Shown here piece after piece: positions 1 through 12,600 of a stretch of 64,000 bases of DNA. Every line of letters begins with the position of its first letter. The first letter of the stretch is position 1. Below the pieces are notes generated by a model, which was not told the DNA's origin, ran no database searches, and was given only the letters and a program-made list of their open reading frames with translations. Source of the stretch: Metaphire vulgaris (taxonomy: Eukaryota; Annelida; Clitellata; Crassiclitellata; Megascolecidae); contig CM030833.1 in NCBI GenBank assembly GCA_018105865.1, positions 15,241,381 to 15,305,380 on the forward strand. The letters are read 5' to 3'. The position numbers and the translations under genes are program-made.

Positions 1-1510
1 AGTTCTGACAGGGAAATGGATTGAGGGAGAGGTTTTGAGTCTTTGCGATGGAAAAGATCATTTACAGTTTTCCAGAGCTTACGTGGATTTGAGCTATTTG
101 TTGAAATGATGTTAGAGTAGTACTTCTTTTTGGCAGATGTAAGGAGATTATGATAGCGGTTGGTGGTGGAACGAAGATTTAAAAGGTCAGATGGAGAATG
201 TGTTTTATGGTAGGTTCGCTCAAGACGCCTCTGAAATGACTTGAAAGCATGAATGAAAGAATTATACCAGGGTTTGCTGTTATGAGACGAAAAAGGTCTA
301 GTGATGATAGGAGCATGTTTATTGAGAAGACCAGAAAGCACAGAATTGTATTTATCGATCAGTGATGACAGGGTAGTAGGGGTGTTAGTAATTAGGTCAG
401 ATGACTTAATGTTATCACAGAACAAGGCAATGTCAATTTTGTTGAGACGGCGGAATGAGTAGGTGCCACGAGGTGGAGGAGTTGGTGAGCAGATACTTAA
501 AATGGTGAAGATGGGAAAATGATCAGATGGAGAGACTTGACTAATTGCTGAGATTGGAGATAATGATGAAGAAGATGACGTGATAAGTAGATCTAAAGTG
601 TGTCCAAAAGTGTGAGTTGGAAGAGATATGTGTTGCGTGAGGTTTGTCTGTGTGAGCAGCTGCATGAATTGGGTAGAGTTAGGATCATCACTCTTGTCCA
701 CGTGTAAATTAAAGTCGCCAGTAATTAAGAATTCGTGTGGAGTTGTAGCTGCAGAGCCCAAAAGAGGTAAATTCATCAAGGAATGTCACAAATGAGGCTG
801 AGTATTTTGATGATAATGGGGACGATAAATGTTAAAAATAGTTAGTTTTGAGAGAGGAAGATTGAGGGTGACTAATGAGCATTCAAATGAAGAGAAATTC
901 ATTGAAGAGGAATTGCTAATTTCTATATGATCACTAATAAGAAAAGCAGTGCCTCCACCTATATTAAAGTCAGATTAGAAGAACAGTTGGTAAATTTTTT
1001 CAAACGGGGAAAGCTCAAGAGGGAAAAGCCAGGTGGGGTTGCCTCGATCAACTGGCATGAAGTTGTAGACGGGGATACCCAGGTTTCAGTTAGTGCAACT
1101 ATGTCTATGGCTGAGGAGTGAAGCATGTGTATTGGAAAGAAGGGGTCTAATTTTGTGTTAAGTTCATGTAGTGAATGTGTGTGTTGAGGATTAGTGAGGA
1201 TCTGATGTTGAGAGTGCATAGTGTCATGTGTGATTGGGATGGTCCGGGATTTGGGGTGGATATCGCCTGAAAGAGCGAGAAGGATGATAATGATATCTGT
1301 GCGTCGGGTGAGATGGAAATGCGAACGGCGAAAACGAAGATGTGAACAACGGAGGGTTAAGGAAAAGGAGATAGGAATTTTGTTTAAATGTGAGTATTGA
1401 TCAACGGCAGTGCGGTAGGTCCAATGATTAATCGGTTTTCGTATATCAAGCTTAGGGGAAAAGAAATGAACAGTTAGAATAAACAAATAGAGAGGAAATA
1501 ATGTCATGAT
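1..1510 (-). mobile_element. LINE, 5' part with endonuclease domain, cut by window start
   Basis: On the - strand a frame from 1507 leads to IDIVALTETWVSPSTTSC, a typical apurinic-endonuclease motif (ALTET), and further down (900 to 1) frames give ITGDFNLHVDKSDDPNST and SPSDHFPI, the later endonuclease motifs, and then a reverse-transcriptase linker region. This is a CR1/L2/Jockey-type non-LTR retrotransposon. It is interrupted by frame changes near 900-960, so probably dead. The reverse transcriptase would lie left of the window. Confidence 0.75.
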
Positions 1511-2132
1511 GTCAGGCTGAGATTAACGAGTAAAATAAAGTTGTGAAGAAAAGTCAAATTATCTTTCAGCTCATGCAGCGGCTCACAAGCTCAGCACGAG
1601 GTCAAAAGTGCAGCCAATATTAGTGTGGAGTAAAAATTTAATTTGTAAAAACTAAGAGAAGGCCTAAGTTCAATTCAATTACAAATAGTAACGGTAATGA
1701 AATGAGCGATAATAGGTCATGTTGATTCTGAGTCTATAAATTCCGGCAAAGTTAAATAAAACTGGTTAAAGAAAAATATACCGACATAAACTGCAGGAAA
1801 CAGCCTAAAAATTAAGAGTAAAAATTTTAACAATTCGCAAGAGCAACATTCAAATTTGTCGAGTTAATAAACAAACTGAAGAGAACAAAATCTCAAGCGA
1901 CTAATCTGCGTCACTGCGTCACTGCCCCCCCCCCCAATGAAATGGATTTTAAAATTATTCATTAGATAGGCGTACTTGTTCTCGTTCTCACTCCACGTTT
2001 TCTAGTCTTATCATATAGTGACGAGTGCAGTATTTCATATGTGAATTTGGAATAATGGAATTTTCAGTTTCATTTCAAAGCTTTTGCCGAGGACTTCTAA
2101 ACACCTGTCTAGGGAGATATAGGCGTAATGTA

Positions 2133-2162
<30 letters not shown>
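2133..2162. repeat. (GT)n microsatellite
   Basis: About 30 bp of uninterrupted GT, between the LINE at the left edge and the CpG-rich region. Confidence 0.9.
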
Positions 2163-2166
<4 letters not shown>

Positions 2167-2399
2167 AGAGGGAGGGAAAGGGAGACAGATATACGGATGT
2201 CCACCCACTAAATTCTCCCCTTCTGACCTCAATTCCTGCTGCCGTGCTCTTGCCAAATGAGATTTTGAAGTGTCATAATGGGCTTCTCAACTTACAGTAG
2301 CCAATCGATGAGGGTAATGGTCTCACCTGACGGCTCAGTCAAGACCACCCTAAGACTGGAGGGGTTCAGGCTCACTCCAATGCTGAAGGGTAGCGAGGG

Positions 2400-2961
2400 G
2401 GCAGAGTTCAGCCACAGTTGAGGACCTCTGCCGGAGCGGATAAGGGAAGCGTGTCTACGCATCGAATGGGAGTCTTTCGCAATCGCAATCTGCGGCGGTC
2501 TGGCGGACTGGCGGCGCTTTTAACGGCAGCTCTAACCCCCGAGGAGCCGACAATAAGGACCCTGAAGTGTTTGGTGTCGTTATTATTGAGATTTAACGCG
2601 TGTTTACTGCGCGAATCTTATGCTGTACGTGGAGAGAAGAATAGTCGCTTTCGCATAAACTGGACTTTGATTCGTCGGTTGACAATGCCTTGTTGAGACA
2701 GTATTGTGCGTCGGTGTCTGCAGACTCTCGGCTTAGTCTACGCCTCTAAGACGGCGATATTATAGTTCAGCCAATCAGGAAACAGTTCGTAACTTTTTAA
2801 CTTCGTTATATGTGAACAAAATGATTATGTGAGCGGAAGAGAGATTTACAAAATAGAGTTGAACACGACATTTTGTTTAGTGGCTACATGCAAGAACTAG
2901 GAAATTGCAAGATTAGTGCACGTGTCTTGGATTAACGTACCTACGATTGTATAGGCTGAAG
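2400..2961 (+). promoter_or_regulatory. Possible CpG-rich promoter and untranslated first exon of the ANKRD6-like gene
   Basis: The stretch from about 2400 to 2760 is much richer in CpG than its surroundings. It contains a CCAAT-type box (AGCCAATCAGG near 2770) and is followed at 2962 by a consensus splice donor (GAAG then GTAAGT). No coding potential is convincing. The first coding exon at 9612 lacks an obvious promoter, so an upstream non-coding exon spliced over 6.6 kb is plausible. Inference only. Confidence 0.3.
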
Positions 2962-3266
2962 GTAAGTTTTGCGGATTTCTACTTATTTGTACAAATTTTC
3001 GCGAGATAAATGTTTGCTTGTATGTGTTTTTAGATATTCTATTGAAATATAATGCAAAATGACAAAATGGTTGTAATCACTATATGAAATAGATGTAAAC
3101 TCACGAGCTTCTATTTATAAGTGAATTTCTGGATTTATATGTTATACTGCTCATTGTTATATATTCTATCATTGTTGTAAAGAGAAATAAATAATTGATT
3201 GATTGATGAAGCTTCTTCTTGTTGGTTTTTAATACAGGAGAGATCCCACAAAACCACTCAGAACCC

Positions 3267-3295
3267 TGTTGTTGTTATTGTTGTTGTTGTTGTTG

Positions 3296-3346
<51 letters not shown>

Positions 3347-3395
3347 TACTATATTATATTATACTATATATTATTATTATTATATTATTGTTTGC
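3267..3395. repeat. (GTT)n(ATT)n microsatellite
   Basis: GTT units to about 3298, ATT units to about 3342, then irregular ATATT sequence. It lies directly before the LINE fragment at 3405. Confidence 0.9.
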
Positions 3396-3404
3396 ACCAT
3401 ATAA

Positions 3405-4352
3405 TTTTAAAAACATATGTACGCTGATGATATTCAGGCCTATTCACATTCCAGCCCCACTAATGCGCTGCAGATCACTCGTGAATTTGTTGAAAAGATC
3501 TGACTTACTTCATTCATGGATGCACTCAAATCGTCTTTTACTTAATCCAGCTAAAACTCAGCTCATCTGGTTTGGTACTCGAGGTCAGCTCTTAAAAATT
3601 GATCATATGTCTGTGCAGGCTGCCTTCCCCCCTCTCTTTCTCCTCCTCTGTCCGTGATCTTGGTATAATTCTTGACTCTGAGTTAACCTTTATGGATCAT
3701 ATTAACTCACTTTGTCGCAGTTGCTTCTATCATCTCCGCCAGCTTAGAGTGATTCGACGTACACTAGACATGCCATCTGCTTCTACTTTGATTCATGCAT
3801 TTATTTGCTCAAGGCTTGACTACTGTGGTTCACTTTTTGCTGGTCTTCCATCGGTGCGACTTGATAAACTCCAGATGGTTCTTCGTTCAGCAGCCAGGGT
3901 GATTGCTGGTGTCACAAGACGTGATCACATTAGTGATTATATGACGTCTATTTTACACTGGCTGCCTTATCCTGCTCGAGTTGAGTTTCGTATGTTGAGA
4001 GTGGTTGCACTCTCTCTTTATGGTGCCACTCCATCTTACCTTTCAGAGCTACTCCATCCCCTTAGCTCTATCCCTGGTCGGCCATGTCTTGGTCCACAAC
4101 CAATGGTCTTCTCAGTGTGCCCCAAGCACGAACTTCCATGTTCCTGAAGCGAGGTTTTGAATCAGTTGGCCTATCCTTTGGAATGCTCTTGACGCCAGTA
4201 TGCGTGGCTTAGCAACTCCTAATTCTATGGCCCTTTTTGAAACGACTTAAAACTTATCTCTTTGTTAATATACAGTAATTTGCTGTGGAAGCGCTTCTGA
4301 GTGATCTTTCAGAAGAGGCGCTATACAAATATCTTGTTACATTACATTACAT
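3405..4352 (+). mobile_element. LINE fragment, reverse transcriptase 3' half (L2/CR1-like)
   Basis: Starts with a YADDIQ-type catalytic motif near 3421 (YADD box of the reverse transcriptase) and continues through frame shifts into LGIILDSELTFMDHINSLCR, ICSRLDYCGSLFAGLPS and HWLPYPARVEFRMLRV, the usual C-terminal part. It ends in ATTAC repeats at 4335-4352, a tail type seen in L2-clade elements. Preceded by a (GTT)n(ATT)n microsatellite at 3267-3395. Confidence 0.75.
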
Positions 4353-4439
4353 TACAGAGTTTGTAGTTAGCTTTTGAGGCGCAGCTTTAATCTGTTGCAA
4401 AAATTTGAAATACTAAAATATTAAACTGATATTTAATCA

Positions 4440-5500
4440 AAATTTTAGTGTTGTACTGAAGGGTTGTACTGAAATTATATTTTACATTGATACATCCTTA
4501 TCTAGTTTATTGCAATATTATTTGGAGCTTAAATTATAAATGCATAACAAATAAACTACAAAAGATTCAAAACCAAGCAATTAAATTAACCATATATGTA
4601 CAGTGTATGTACACCAGTTCACTAATTATTTGCAACTATATAGAAAATTTAAAATCTTTAACATAGCCAATATTCACATTCAGCAAACTTCCATCTTTAT
4701 GCATAAATATGTAAACAACCAATTACCTGGAATATTCTACAAACATAAATATTTTATATTAGTAACAAATCTGCATTTCTGTGATGTAAGAAATAGTGAT
4801 AGCTTCTCTATTCCTTTTGCTACTACCAATACCAGATTATTCACGATCAAATACTTTGGTCCTAGAATATGGAATTCATTACCAAATAAACTATCATATA
4901 TTACCAACACTAATGAATTTAAATATAAGTTGAACAATTATCTACTAAACTTATCACCCAATTTACCAAATGTTTGATGTACCCAGGGCCGGATTAAGGT
5001 CCGAGTGGGCCTGGGGTTGAGAAGCGAAAAAAGGTCGTCGCTTCCATAATTTGAAAATTGCCCCTGCAAAATTTCCCACTGCCTTCACAGAAAATCTCTG
5101 ACAAGCAAAAAAAAGTTGCTTGAAAACAGGTGGGCCTATTTTTTATGGCAGGCCTGGGGCTTCAGCCCCGCCTTAATATGGCCCTGGATATACCTGTTTA
5201 TTTGTTAGGCTTCATTTACAGCTTTCAATATTGACTTATTGTATATGTTTATTTTGTCAATCATCTTGCATTACTTAATCAATTACTATGTAAAATATTA
5301 ATTTACTAGGTACCTCTTGGTGGGAATTATGTTTCCCTTTTGGTATCCTTGATTCCTAGTTTCCATCATATGTATTATTTTTATTAACTAAATCAGCTGT
5401 TATTCTTTTAAATGTAATTTCATGTTTTGTTATAAATGTTATACGTGTATGACATTGGATATTGGAAATAAACTTCAAACTAATGCTTCAAAAAGTAAAT
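4440..5500 (+). mobile_element. LINE fragment, C-terminal end, containing a hAT MITE
   Basis: The frame leading to 4978 encodes YCNIIWSLNYK (with shifts), QTSIFMHKYVNNQLPGIF and FGPRIWNSLPNKLS, typical of the C-terminal end of CR1/L2-like LINEs, followed by a stop. The MITE at 4984-5186 is inserted just behind the stop; the 3' region appears to continue to about 5500. Confidence 0.6.
4984..5186. mobile_element. hAT-type MITE, TIR CAGGGCCGGATTAAGG
   Basis: 203 bp, begins CAGGGCCGGATTAAGG and ends CCTTAATATGGCCCTG. Flanked by 8-bp duplications GATGTACC (4976-4983) and GATATACC (5187-5194), 7 of 8 identical. Contains one copy of the internal motif CTGACAAGCAAAAAA. No coding capacity. Confidence 0.8.
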
Positions 5501-5819
5501 GAAACATATACCTTATGTCATATGATATAGGAAGAAAAGACTGCATTAAAACTTTACAAAATTGTTGCAGAATGAAATTCTTCATACCAAATGCTTGATC
5601 CTTCTCTTTTAACTCATGAATATTTTATTTGGAAAGTGATGCAGGATGAGTTAAAATCCAGTGTGGTTTCAGTTATTGATTAATTATTTTTCAGTTACAG
5701 TTAAAGTTATTGAAACTATTTTCCAGTTATAGTTGCAAAAATTGTCAATTTCAGACAGTAAATTATTTTTCAGTTAAATTGAACACATTAATGAAATTGT
5801 TATGATGGTTAGCAAGACG

Positions 5820-7740
5820 GCGGCGGAAAACTGACCAAACGTTGAAAACGGCGTTAGCCGTCTATAAACGGCGCGCTATATAAGTGCGTACTTGGACCTG
5901 CAGATTTTCAAAAAATTGATCCATAACCGTTTTCGATAATACTGATTTATTGACTGTAGACTGACCAAGGCTGGAAAATGTATAGGAAAAATCTTCAGCC
6001 GGAGGGTTGGCCTTAACTACGCCGAATATGGTCCGATCTTCAAATTTTTTGCACTATTCTGTTCCATTACACCTCCCAACAACTTTCCCGCTCACAGTTG
6101 GGGGTCACCGCTGAAAATTATTTTTATTGAGCTTTGAAAATTTTTTGTCAGAGATGGTCCGATTTTGGGGTGTAGAGTGGACCCTGCCCCCAAAATTTTT
6201 TTTGGATGGTTCAAAAGCCCAATAAAAATGCTCAACAATGGTTCTTTCTAGCTTCTATATAGCCTGAAATTTTGTTCAGTTTTTCAGAAAATCCGTTACA
6301 TTTCAGCAAGCAATTTCCTTGTGGAACTCCATACCTAGTAAAAAATTTTTGCACCATTTTTCCAATTACACTCCTCTAGAACTTTTACTGCTGAAGACGT
6401 TTTGCTATTGACCTTTGATCAAAATTTGAACAAAATGTTGGGGAGGGGTCATTTTGGGTGTAGAGTGGTCCCTATTTCTTTTGGCACGGATGGATAGATT
6501 GCTTAAACCGCATCTTTCTAGCTTCTATGTATATGTTCACGTTTTCATACGAACGCCTTTTCCAAAAATTAATTCCCCCGACTCGGGATGACTTTAAAAT
6601 TTAATTCCCCCTTTAAAAGGTTAATAAGCAATGGGCCTAACTATATTCTCTCTAATTGGTTGAAAAATCTATTTATATATGTCCATATTTTCACACGCAT
6701 ATCCATCAAAACATAACATATATAATTTCCGAAGATCAAGAGTTTCAATGTGTTCAATCAAAGATCTTTTTGTGATATATAATTTTGGAAGATCGAGAGT
6801 TTCAATGTGTTCAATCGAAGATCTTTTTGTGTGGTGTTTGACTTCTTAAGTTTGTCATTTTTCAATTATTTTAACTATTATTTTCAGTTATTTATTTTTA
6901 AGTTACAGTTACAGGTATTGGCATTTTTCAGTCATAGTTACAGTTAACTGATTTGTTATTTTTCAGTTAACTAATATAAACCTCAAAAAAGTCGTAACTT
7001 TAAAAATTTATTTAAAATCTTAAAGAAAAAGTACCATCAAAGATTGTGCATATATATTATAGCTTTGAATGTGTTCTATTTAGTGACATCTTTGATTTTA
7101 ACCCGTTGAAGGGGGAATTAATTTTTACAAGACTTTACCAATTTTGGTAACTAATTTTGGGGGAAAGCGTTTGTTTGAACTGTGAACATGTACTTTTTAA
7201 ACTTACTATATTTCAGGCTATATAGAAGCTACAAAGATGTGGTTTGCATCATTGTTTAGCATTTTTATTGTGCTTACCATCCATCCGTGCCAAAAAAAGA
7301 AATTTTGGGGGTTGGGTCCACCCTTATGACCCCTTACGTTCAAAGGTCAATAAAAAAAATTTCAGCGGTGACCCCCTAGGTTCAGCAAAGTTGTAGGTGG
7401 GTGTCTTTGGAACAGATTAGTTCAAAAATTTTGAAGATGGGACCCAATTTGGGGAGTTATGGTGTTTCTACACCAGGCACCCGTTGCTCAGAAGTGAAAT
7501 TTTTGCGAGAATCTTGAAATCTGCAGGCTATATAGAAGCTACAAAGATTTCATTGTTTAGCATTTTATTGTATTTCCATCCGTGCCAAAAGGAAATCAAA
7601 TCAAATCAAGAAAACGTTTTTAAACGACGAACACCGTGGTGGAAGAGCAAAACAGTTGTGCGACGTTTTAAAATGTCGGACCCCGTTTGCATATGATTTC
7701 CGGGCGACGTTTTAAGACGTTGAACCCCTGTAACGGGTTA
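5820..7740. mobile_element. Large foldback (inverted-repeat) element
   Basis: The left arm (about 5850-6610) and right arm (about 7090-7730) are inverted copies: TTTTGGCACGGATGG at 6480 against CCATCCGTGCCAAAA at 7279, GCTTCTATATAGCCTGAAAT at 6251 against GGCTATATAGAAGCTACAAA at 7216, and TTAATTCCCCCTTTAAAAGG at 6601 against a TTGAAGGGGGAATTAA stretch at 7105. The centre holds a 57-bp tandem duplication. Related single-arm copies occur at 10430-11045 and 35250-35460. No transposase seen; a DNA transposon with long TIRs or a foldback element are both possible. Confidence 0.6.
6721..6833. repeat. 57-bp tandem duplication
   Basis: Two adjacent units, 6721-6777 and 6778-6833, share GAGTTTCAATGTGTTCAATC and AAGATCTTTTTGTG with a few substitutions. 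It lies between the arms of the foldback element. Confidence 0.8.
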
Positions 7741-8419
7741 AGCTACCACCTGTCCACATGACAATTTTTACACTCAAATCCAAGTCACTGTAGGCCTTTT
7801 GACACATTTTTAGATCCTGTAGAAACTCAGGGATTAACAGTATGGGAAATCTGTTTGCAATTAGAGAAAATATAGCTACTGAGCAGTTTACAGAATAAAA
7901 GTTACAACTCTGAAATAAAGAGAAAGGTTCCATATTGAGAGCTAAATATTGAATATCAAGAATGGAGCAATTTTTTTCTTCCATTTTGTGACTGCAGTGA
8001 GGACACTTTTTCCAAAAGACAAAGTCTTACTCTTGTTTTATGAAATACTACTAGTAGTGAATAAGTCCAGAAATTTTCAGCTTCGTAGCTATTATATTTC
8101 TGAAGTTATAGAGGTCTGAAGTTGTGAGAAATTTAAGCGGCTGCCGTGAAACGCCAAAAAACGGCCCACCCCAGGTACTATAAAAGTTGAATATCTCAAA
8201 AACTACTCAAGAGAGCAGGCTAAAATTTTACAATCTTTCAGATGGATGTTTGGGGAACATTTGTGGTAAATTTCATAATTTTTGAGATGGTCGAGCTGGG
8301 ACCATTGGTTGAATTGACATGGAATGAATCTATATGTAGTTATATCTGAATAGTTTGATCAAATCCAATCAACTCAAATAGTGCTTTAATGGATTGTGGT
8401 CAATATAGGCATACTTCTG
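7740..8419. other. No recognisable feature
   Basis: AT-rich sequence with no convincing ORF, RNA gene or terminal repeats. The string CTCAAAAACTACTCAAGAG at about 8195 resembles interspersed-repeat sequence, but no boundary could be placed. Confidence 0.4.
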
Positions 8420-8958
8420 CGTAATACATACCCGGCTTCTGTGCAGTGGCGGCTCTAGGATTTGGCAAGTGGGGGCCATTTGGGGGCAACTTCTAATCAT
8501 GGGGGCCAACCATTTGTTGTTTAATGTATGTAGCATTAAGTATAAGGTCCCAACTGGGGGTCCACTGGGGGGGCCAGGCTCTCAATGGGGGGCACGGGCC
8601 CCCCTGGCCCCCCGGTGGAGCCGCCACTGGTTGTGTGACTAGTTCCCGTCAGAACACCGAAGTTAAGCAATGTTGAGCATGGTTAGTACTTGGATGAGTG
8701 ACCATCCTGGTCTAGTCATGATGTCGGCAGCCAACCAAGCCATTCATTGCTTAGGTACATAGATAAATTGGTAGCAGCGTTAAGCTGCGAAGATAAAACA
8801 TGGGTTTAGAGAAAGTAATGAGCTAATGGCAACCTACTCTAGATTAATGGCGAGAGCCACCTGCATCGCTGCTTGCCTAGTTACCGGAGATCGGCACCGG
8901 CTCCTATGCTCACTTGTTTGAGTATGGGACTACCTTTACCTTTTACCTTTTACCTACA
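8420..8958 (+). mobile_element. SINE with 5S rRNA-derived head (SINE3-like)
   Basis: The stretch 8640-8715 matches animal 5S rRNA, including GTTAAGCAATGTTGAGC and TGGTTAGTACTTGGATGAG, which cover the A box and C box of the internal pol III promoter. A body follows (AGCAGCGTTAAGCTGCGAAG, CGGAGATCGGCACCGG, GAGTATGGGACTACCTTTA) and a tail of TTTTACC repeats. The first part of the 5S head (about 8420-8443) is separated by a MITE at 8444-8629. Same body as the SINEs at 36255 and 39625. Confidence 0.8.
8444..8629. mobile_element. hAT-type MITE, CAGTGGCGGCTC family, inside the SINE head
   Basis: 186 bp. Begins CAGTGGCGGCTCTAGGATTT and ends GGAGCCGCCACTG. Flanks CTTCTGTG and GTTGTGTG match at 6 of 8 positions. 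Related copies: 20482, 23042, 45400 and 57787. Inside are the shared strings GGCAAGTGGGGGCC and AACCATTTGTTGTTTAATGT. Confidence 0.75.
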
Positions 8959-9611
8959 TAATACTTTGGAGGCCAGACTAGTGTAACATTGGATGGATTG
9001 AAACTAAATAAAGTTCAATGCACCTGTTACGGGACAAAACATAGTGCCGCAGACATCTTTGTGGAATGCGGGGCAGTCCAGCACAATGTCTGGCAACCCT
9101 AATGCATTGAAGGACTTAACTAACAAGAGTAATGATGCATTTATGACCATTACCCTATAAGCCCTCTCAGTATGGTTGTTCATAAGTTGATTATTTTACC
9201 TGATGGCAATGTTTGATTTGGCAAGAGGGTTGGGAATTTAGCCTCCCACACTGGTTGAGGATGATGACCTCAGTGGGGTAGAAAATGTTTGGGTGGAAGT
9301 AGTCTAACAATCACTCTTTTTAACTTGACTGTCTAAATATGACAGGGCACTTGGCCTTGATTTATATAAAACAGTATTACTAACAGTGGTGGTGTTTTCT
9401 CTAATTTGGGCAAAATTCTTGGATAATTCTCTTTTGAATTTATTGCAGAGAAGCTTGAATTGTATTCCCTCTTCAAGTGCAGATAATTTAATACCCTCAG
9501 ATAAGTCTCTGGTTTATTTAATAATGCTAATAAGCTCAAGAGACTTGTACACTCTGATTAAGAAGTATTGTATCTTGATTTGGAGTGCCTAATTATGTTG
9601 TAGAGTGGATC

Positions 9612-12600
9612 ATGGCGGAGGGAAGTGATCTGCTGCGATTGGCTGTTGCCAAGGGAGACAGGTCATTGGCCAGAACCCTTCTCAGTGAAGAATTAACAAC
9701 AGATGTAGACAAGGTAAATAAAGAATGGAGTGGTTCTATTGCAACAAAGGTTCATTTGCATGAGTAATGATGACTGCCATTACCGGACTTGGAATGTCCA
9801 TTTATCCATGATACTTTGTTACATCTGGTTTCAAATTAGTTGTTTAAAATGTCCAAAATGACCAGGCCTGGTCAGATCATAATGATGTCATCTTTGTTGT
9901 AGGATGGTCGGAATATTTTGCACATTGCGGCTCAGAACGGACATTTGAAAATGGTCCAAACTCTTATTGACAGAGGATTTGACATTCAGTTCCAAGATAA
10001 TGTAAACATCCATTCTTTCTTCTCTGCTTTGGTATTCTTATTATTATACAAGATTTATATTGCTCATTTTTACAGAAGATTAGTAATGATGAAACAGTTT
10101 GATAGTAAGTCTTTCACCAAATGCAAGGTAAAAACAAATGCAATTTGTATGAAACTCATGTGGATAGAGCAGGTTGAATGGGACTTTGAACTTTTTATAT
10201 GACCTCTTCTGATTTTATCCATGGTTCATTCATCAGTTTCAGTGCAGTTAAATAATTTCCTGTATTTTTTATAGAGAGTGTCTGCAGAACGAAAGTTAAT
10301 GAAAATGAAATATGAGACAGTTTAATGTTTTTATTTATTTAGCTCAAGTGTTTCTATTTTTTTTCTTTTTCGGGTGCAATGTATTTCTAGGTTGGCAATA
10401 GGGCTGCGCTGAGTAGTTTATTACTCAAGTAGTTCCGTTAAACGGCTATGATGCCTAAAGGCGTCGTGCAACTTTCAGAGTCATTCGTAAACCGTCTATG
10501 ACGCCTTAACCCGCCATAATGTAAATAACCTTTAGATATGTATTGTATCGATAGGTAGCAGCATTTATTTTATATTTATGTGTGGTATCTTTGGGATTTT
10601 GATCTAATAGACACATGTGCTTTACAAAGTAAGACTTACTGTATGTGTGTGTCTGACAAAGGGGTGTTCGGGTTAGAAGTAGTATATCTCTACCAAAAAT
10701 GATCAGATTTTCAGACATTTTGATTTATTTTGTTCCACTGACATTCTCTTTCAACTTTTCTGCTCACTCAAATAGGGTTACCACTCAAAAAATTTTGCTG
10801 GAAAGGTTTGAAAATATTTTAGGGGAAATTTTTTACGCCAAAGAGTGGACCCTACACCAAATTTTTTTAGCACGGATGGTTAGAAAGAGCACTAAAAAAG
10901 CTAAACAATGTTGTATAACTATCTTCCTAGCTTTATATAACCGGAGATATAGTAAATTTAAAATTCAGCTTTGAAACATGCTGTTCTCCAAAAATAAATG
11001 GCCGGTATGGTGATGGCATCAAAAATTTAAATGGACAGTAAAGGGGTTAAATTAGGCAAATGTACAGTTGAAACTTTATGTAGCATCCTTATATACAAGA
11101 TGTAATATTACCTTTATAATCAATAATTATCTAAGGTATGTGGATGATGTGGTTTAGCTAGCATACTGAGTGCACAGAAACTTCAAGAGCTAGAAGCAGA
11201 ATGGAACAAGCGAGTGTGAAATATGGTCTTTAAATAATTGTAAAGAAATCAAAAGTAAATGATGACAAATGGAGACAAAATTTCAATCAGGTGGATCAGA
11301 AGTTACTGGAACAAGTAGAAAAGTTTACATACCTCAGCACCATCATGTCAGAAGACTGCTTCCTAGAAGAGGAAATAAATGCCAGACTGACGAAAGGAAG
11401 GACTGCCATTGGAAAAATGAAAAGCATGGAAAGATAATATATATCAGCATTAGAACAAAGAAGAGAATAATAGAAAATGTCATTTAATCAAAAGGGTACA
11501 GCATTATATGGATGATTTTAGTTTGGAAAGAAAAACATGAGGAGATGTTGCAAGAAAGCTGGACTATTGGAATTGAGTTCCAAAGCTCAAAAAAAATACA
11601 GAAAAGAATAGAGGCTTTCAAAATGTACTCATTATGTACCATGCACTGCATAAGTTGGAGAGAGAAAGGAAAGCTAATGAAGTGGTTTTGCAACTGTCAG
11701 ATACAGGAAGATGGTTCATCAGCAGCATGTGCAGAAGAAGGAAGCTGCAATATTTTGGACACATGCAGTGGAACAGTGACGCTAACTTAACACTGGAGAG
11801 AACAATCCAACGAAGAATGATGCCGGGAACAAGACAAAGAGGGCGACCAAAAAGACGATGGGTGGATGACGTGGAAGAGTGGACAGAACTGCAAATATCA
11901 ACAGCATTCAAGAAGACAGATGATAGACTTTGCTGGAGAAAAGAAATTCATGCTGTCACCTCAACTTTGGTTCATGAAGGAACACGGAGAAGATGACCTT
12001 CATAACGAAGAACAGCATTATAAGAAAATTTCCTACATATAAGAAAACAATTTAAGTTCTTTGCCACGAAACTGGCGATAAATTTCAGTTTTGTATCATC
12101 AGTATATTTTGTATATTTGTTGTAATTATCACAGCTGTTTGTGTTTGTTCATATCTTAAGAAAAGGAACTTGCCAAGTATAAGATTTTTATCTCACAAAT
12201 TATTGACTGCCAACACTTCATAAGAAAACTGTGGAAATTGCAAGCTGTGTAAAATTAACAAGATTTTATGTTTCTGGAAAATTTTTGTAAAATGTAGACT
12301 AATTGTAGGTCTTTTGATCTACATTGTTTATTATGTTTAGATTTGTGTCTGAAATAGTGAATCTTACTAGCAATGAAGACCATGAAGACTTAAGACATTT
12401 GTTTGGTGTGCTTTGTTGTAGTATGGTTACACTCCTTTGCATAGAGCTTCAGCTCAAGGTCATCTGGAGGTCATAGAGTTTCTTTTGAAATCTGGTTGCC
12501 CTATTGATCAGCAGGATGAGGTAAGATCATGTGATCTAAGGCCAGTCTGCCTTTTAGGGGCTGTTCATTAACTATGTCAACAATTTTTGGGCAATTTTTG

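Noticed and set aside
8638..8720. 5S rRNA gene
   Set aside because: The match covers the promoter part but is split by a MITE and joined to a SINE body and TTTTACC tail, so it is a retroposon head and not a functional rRNA gene.
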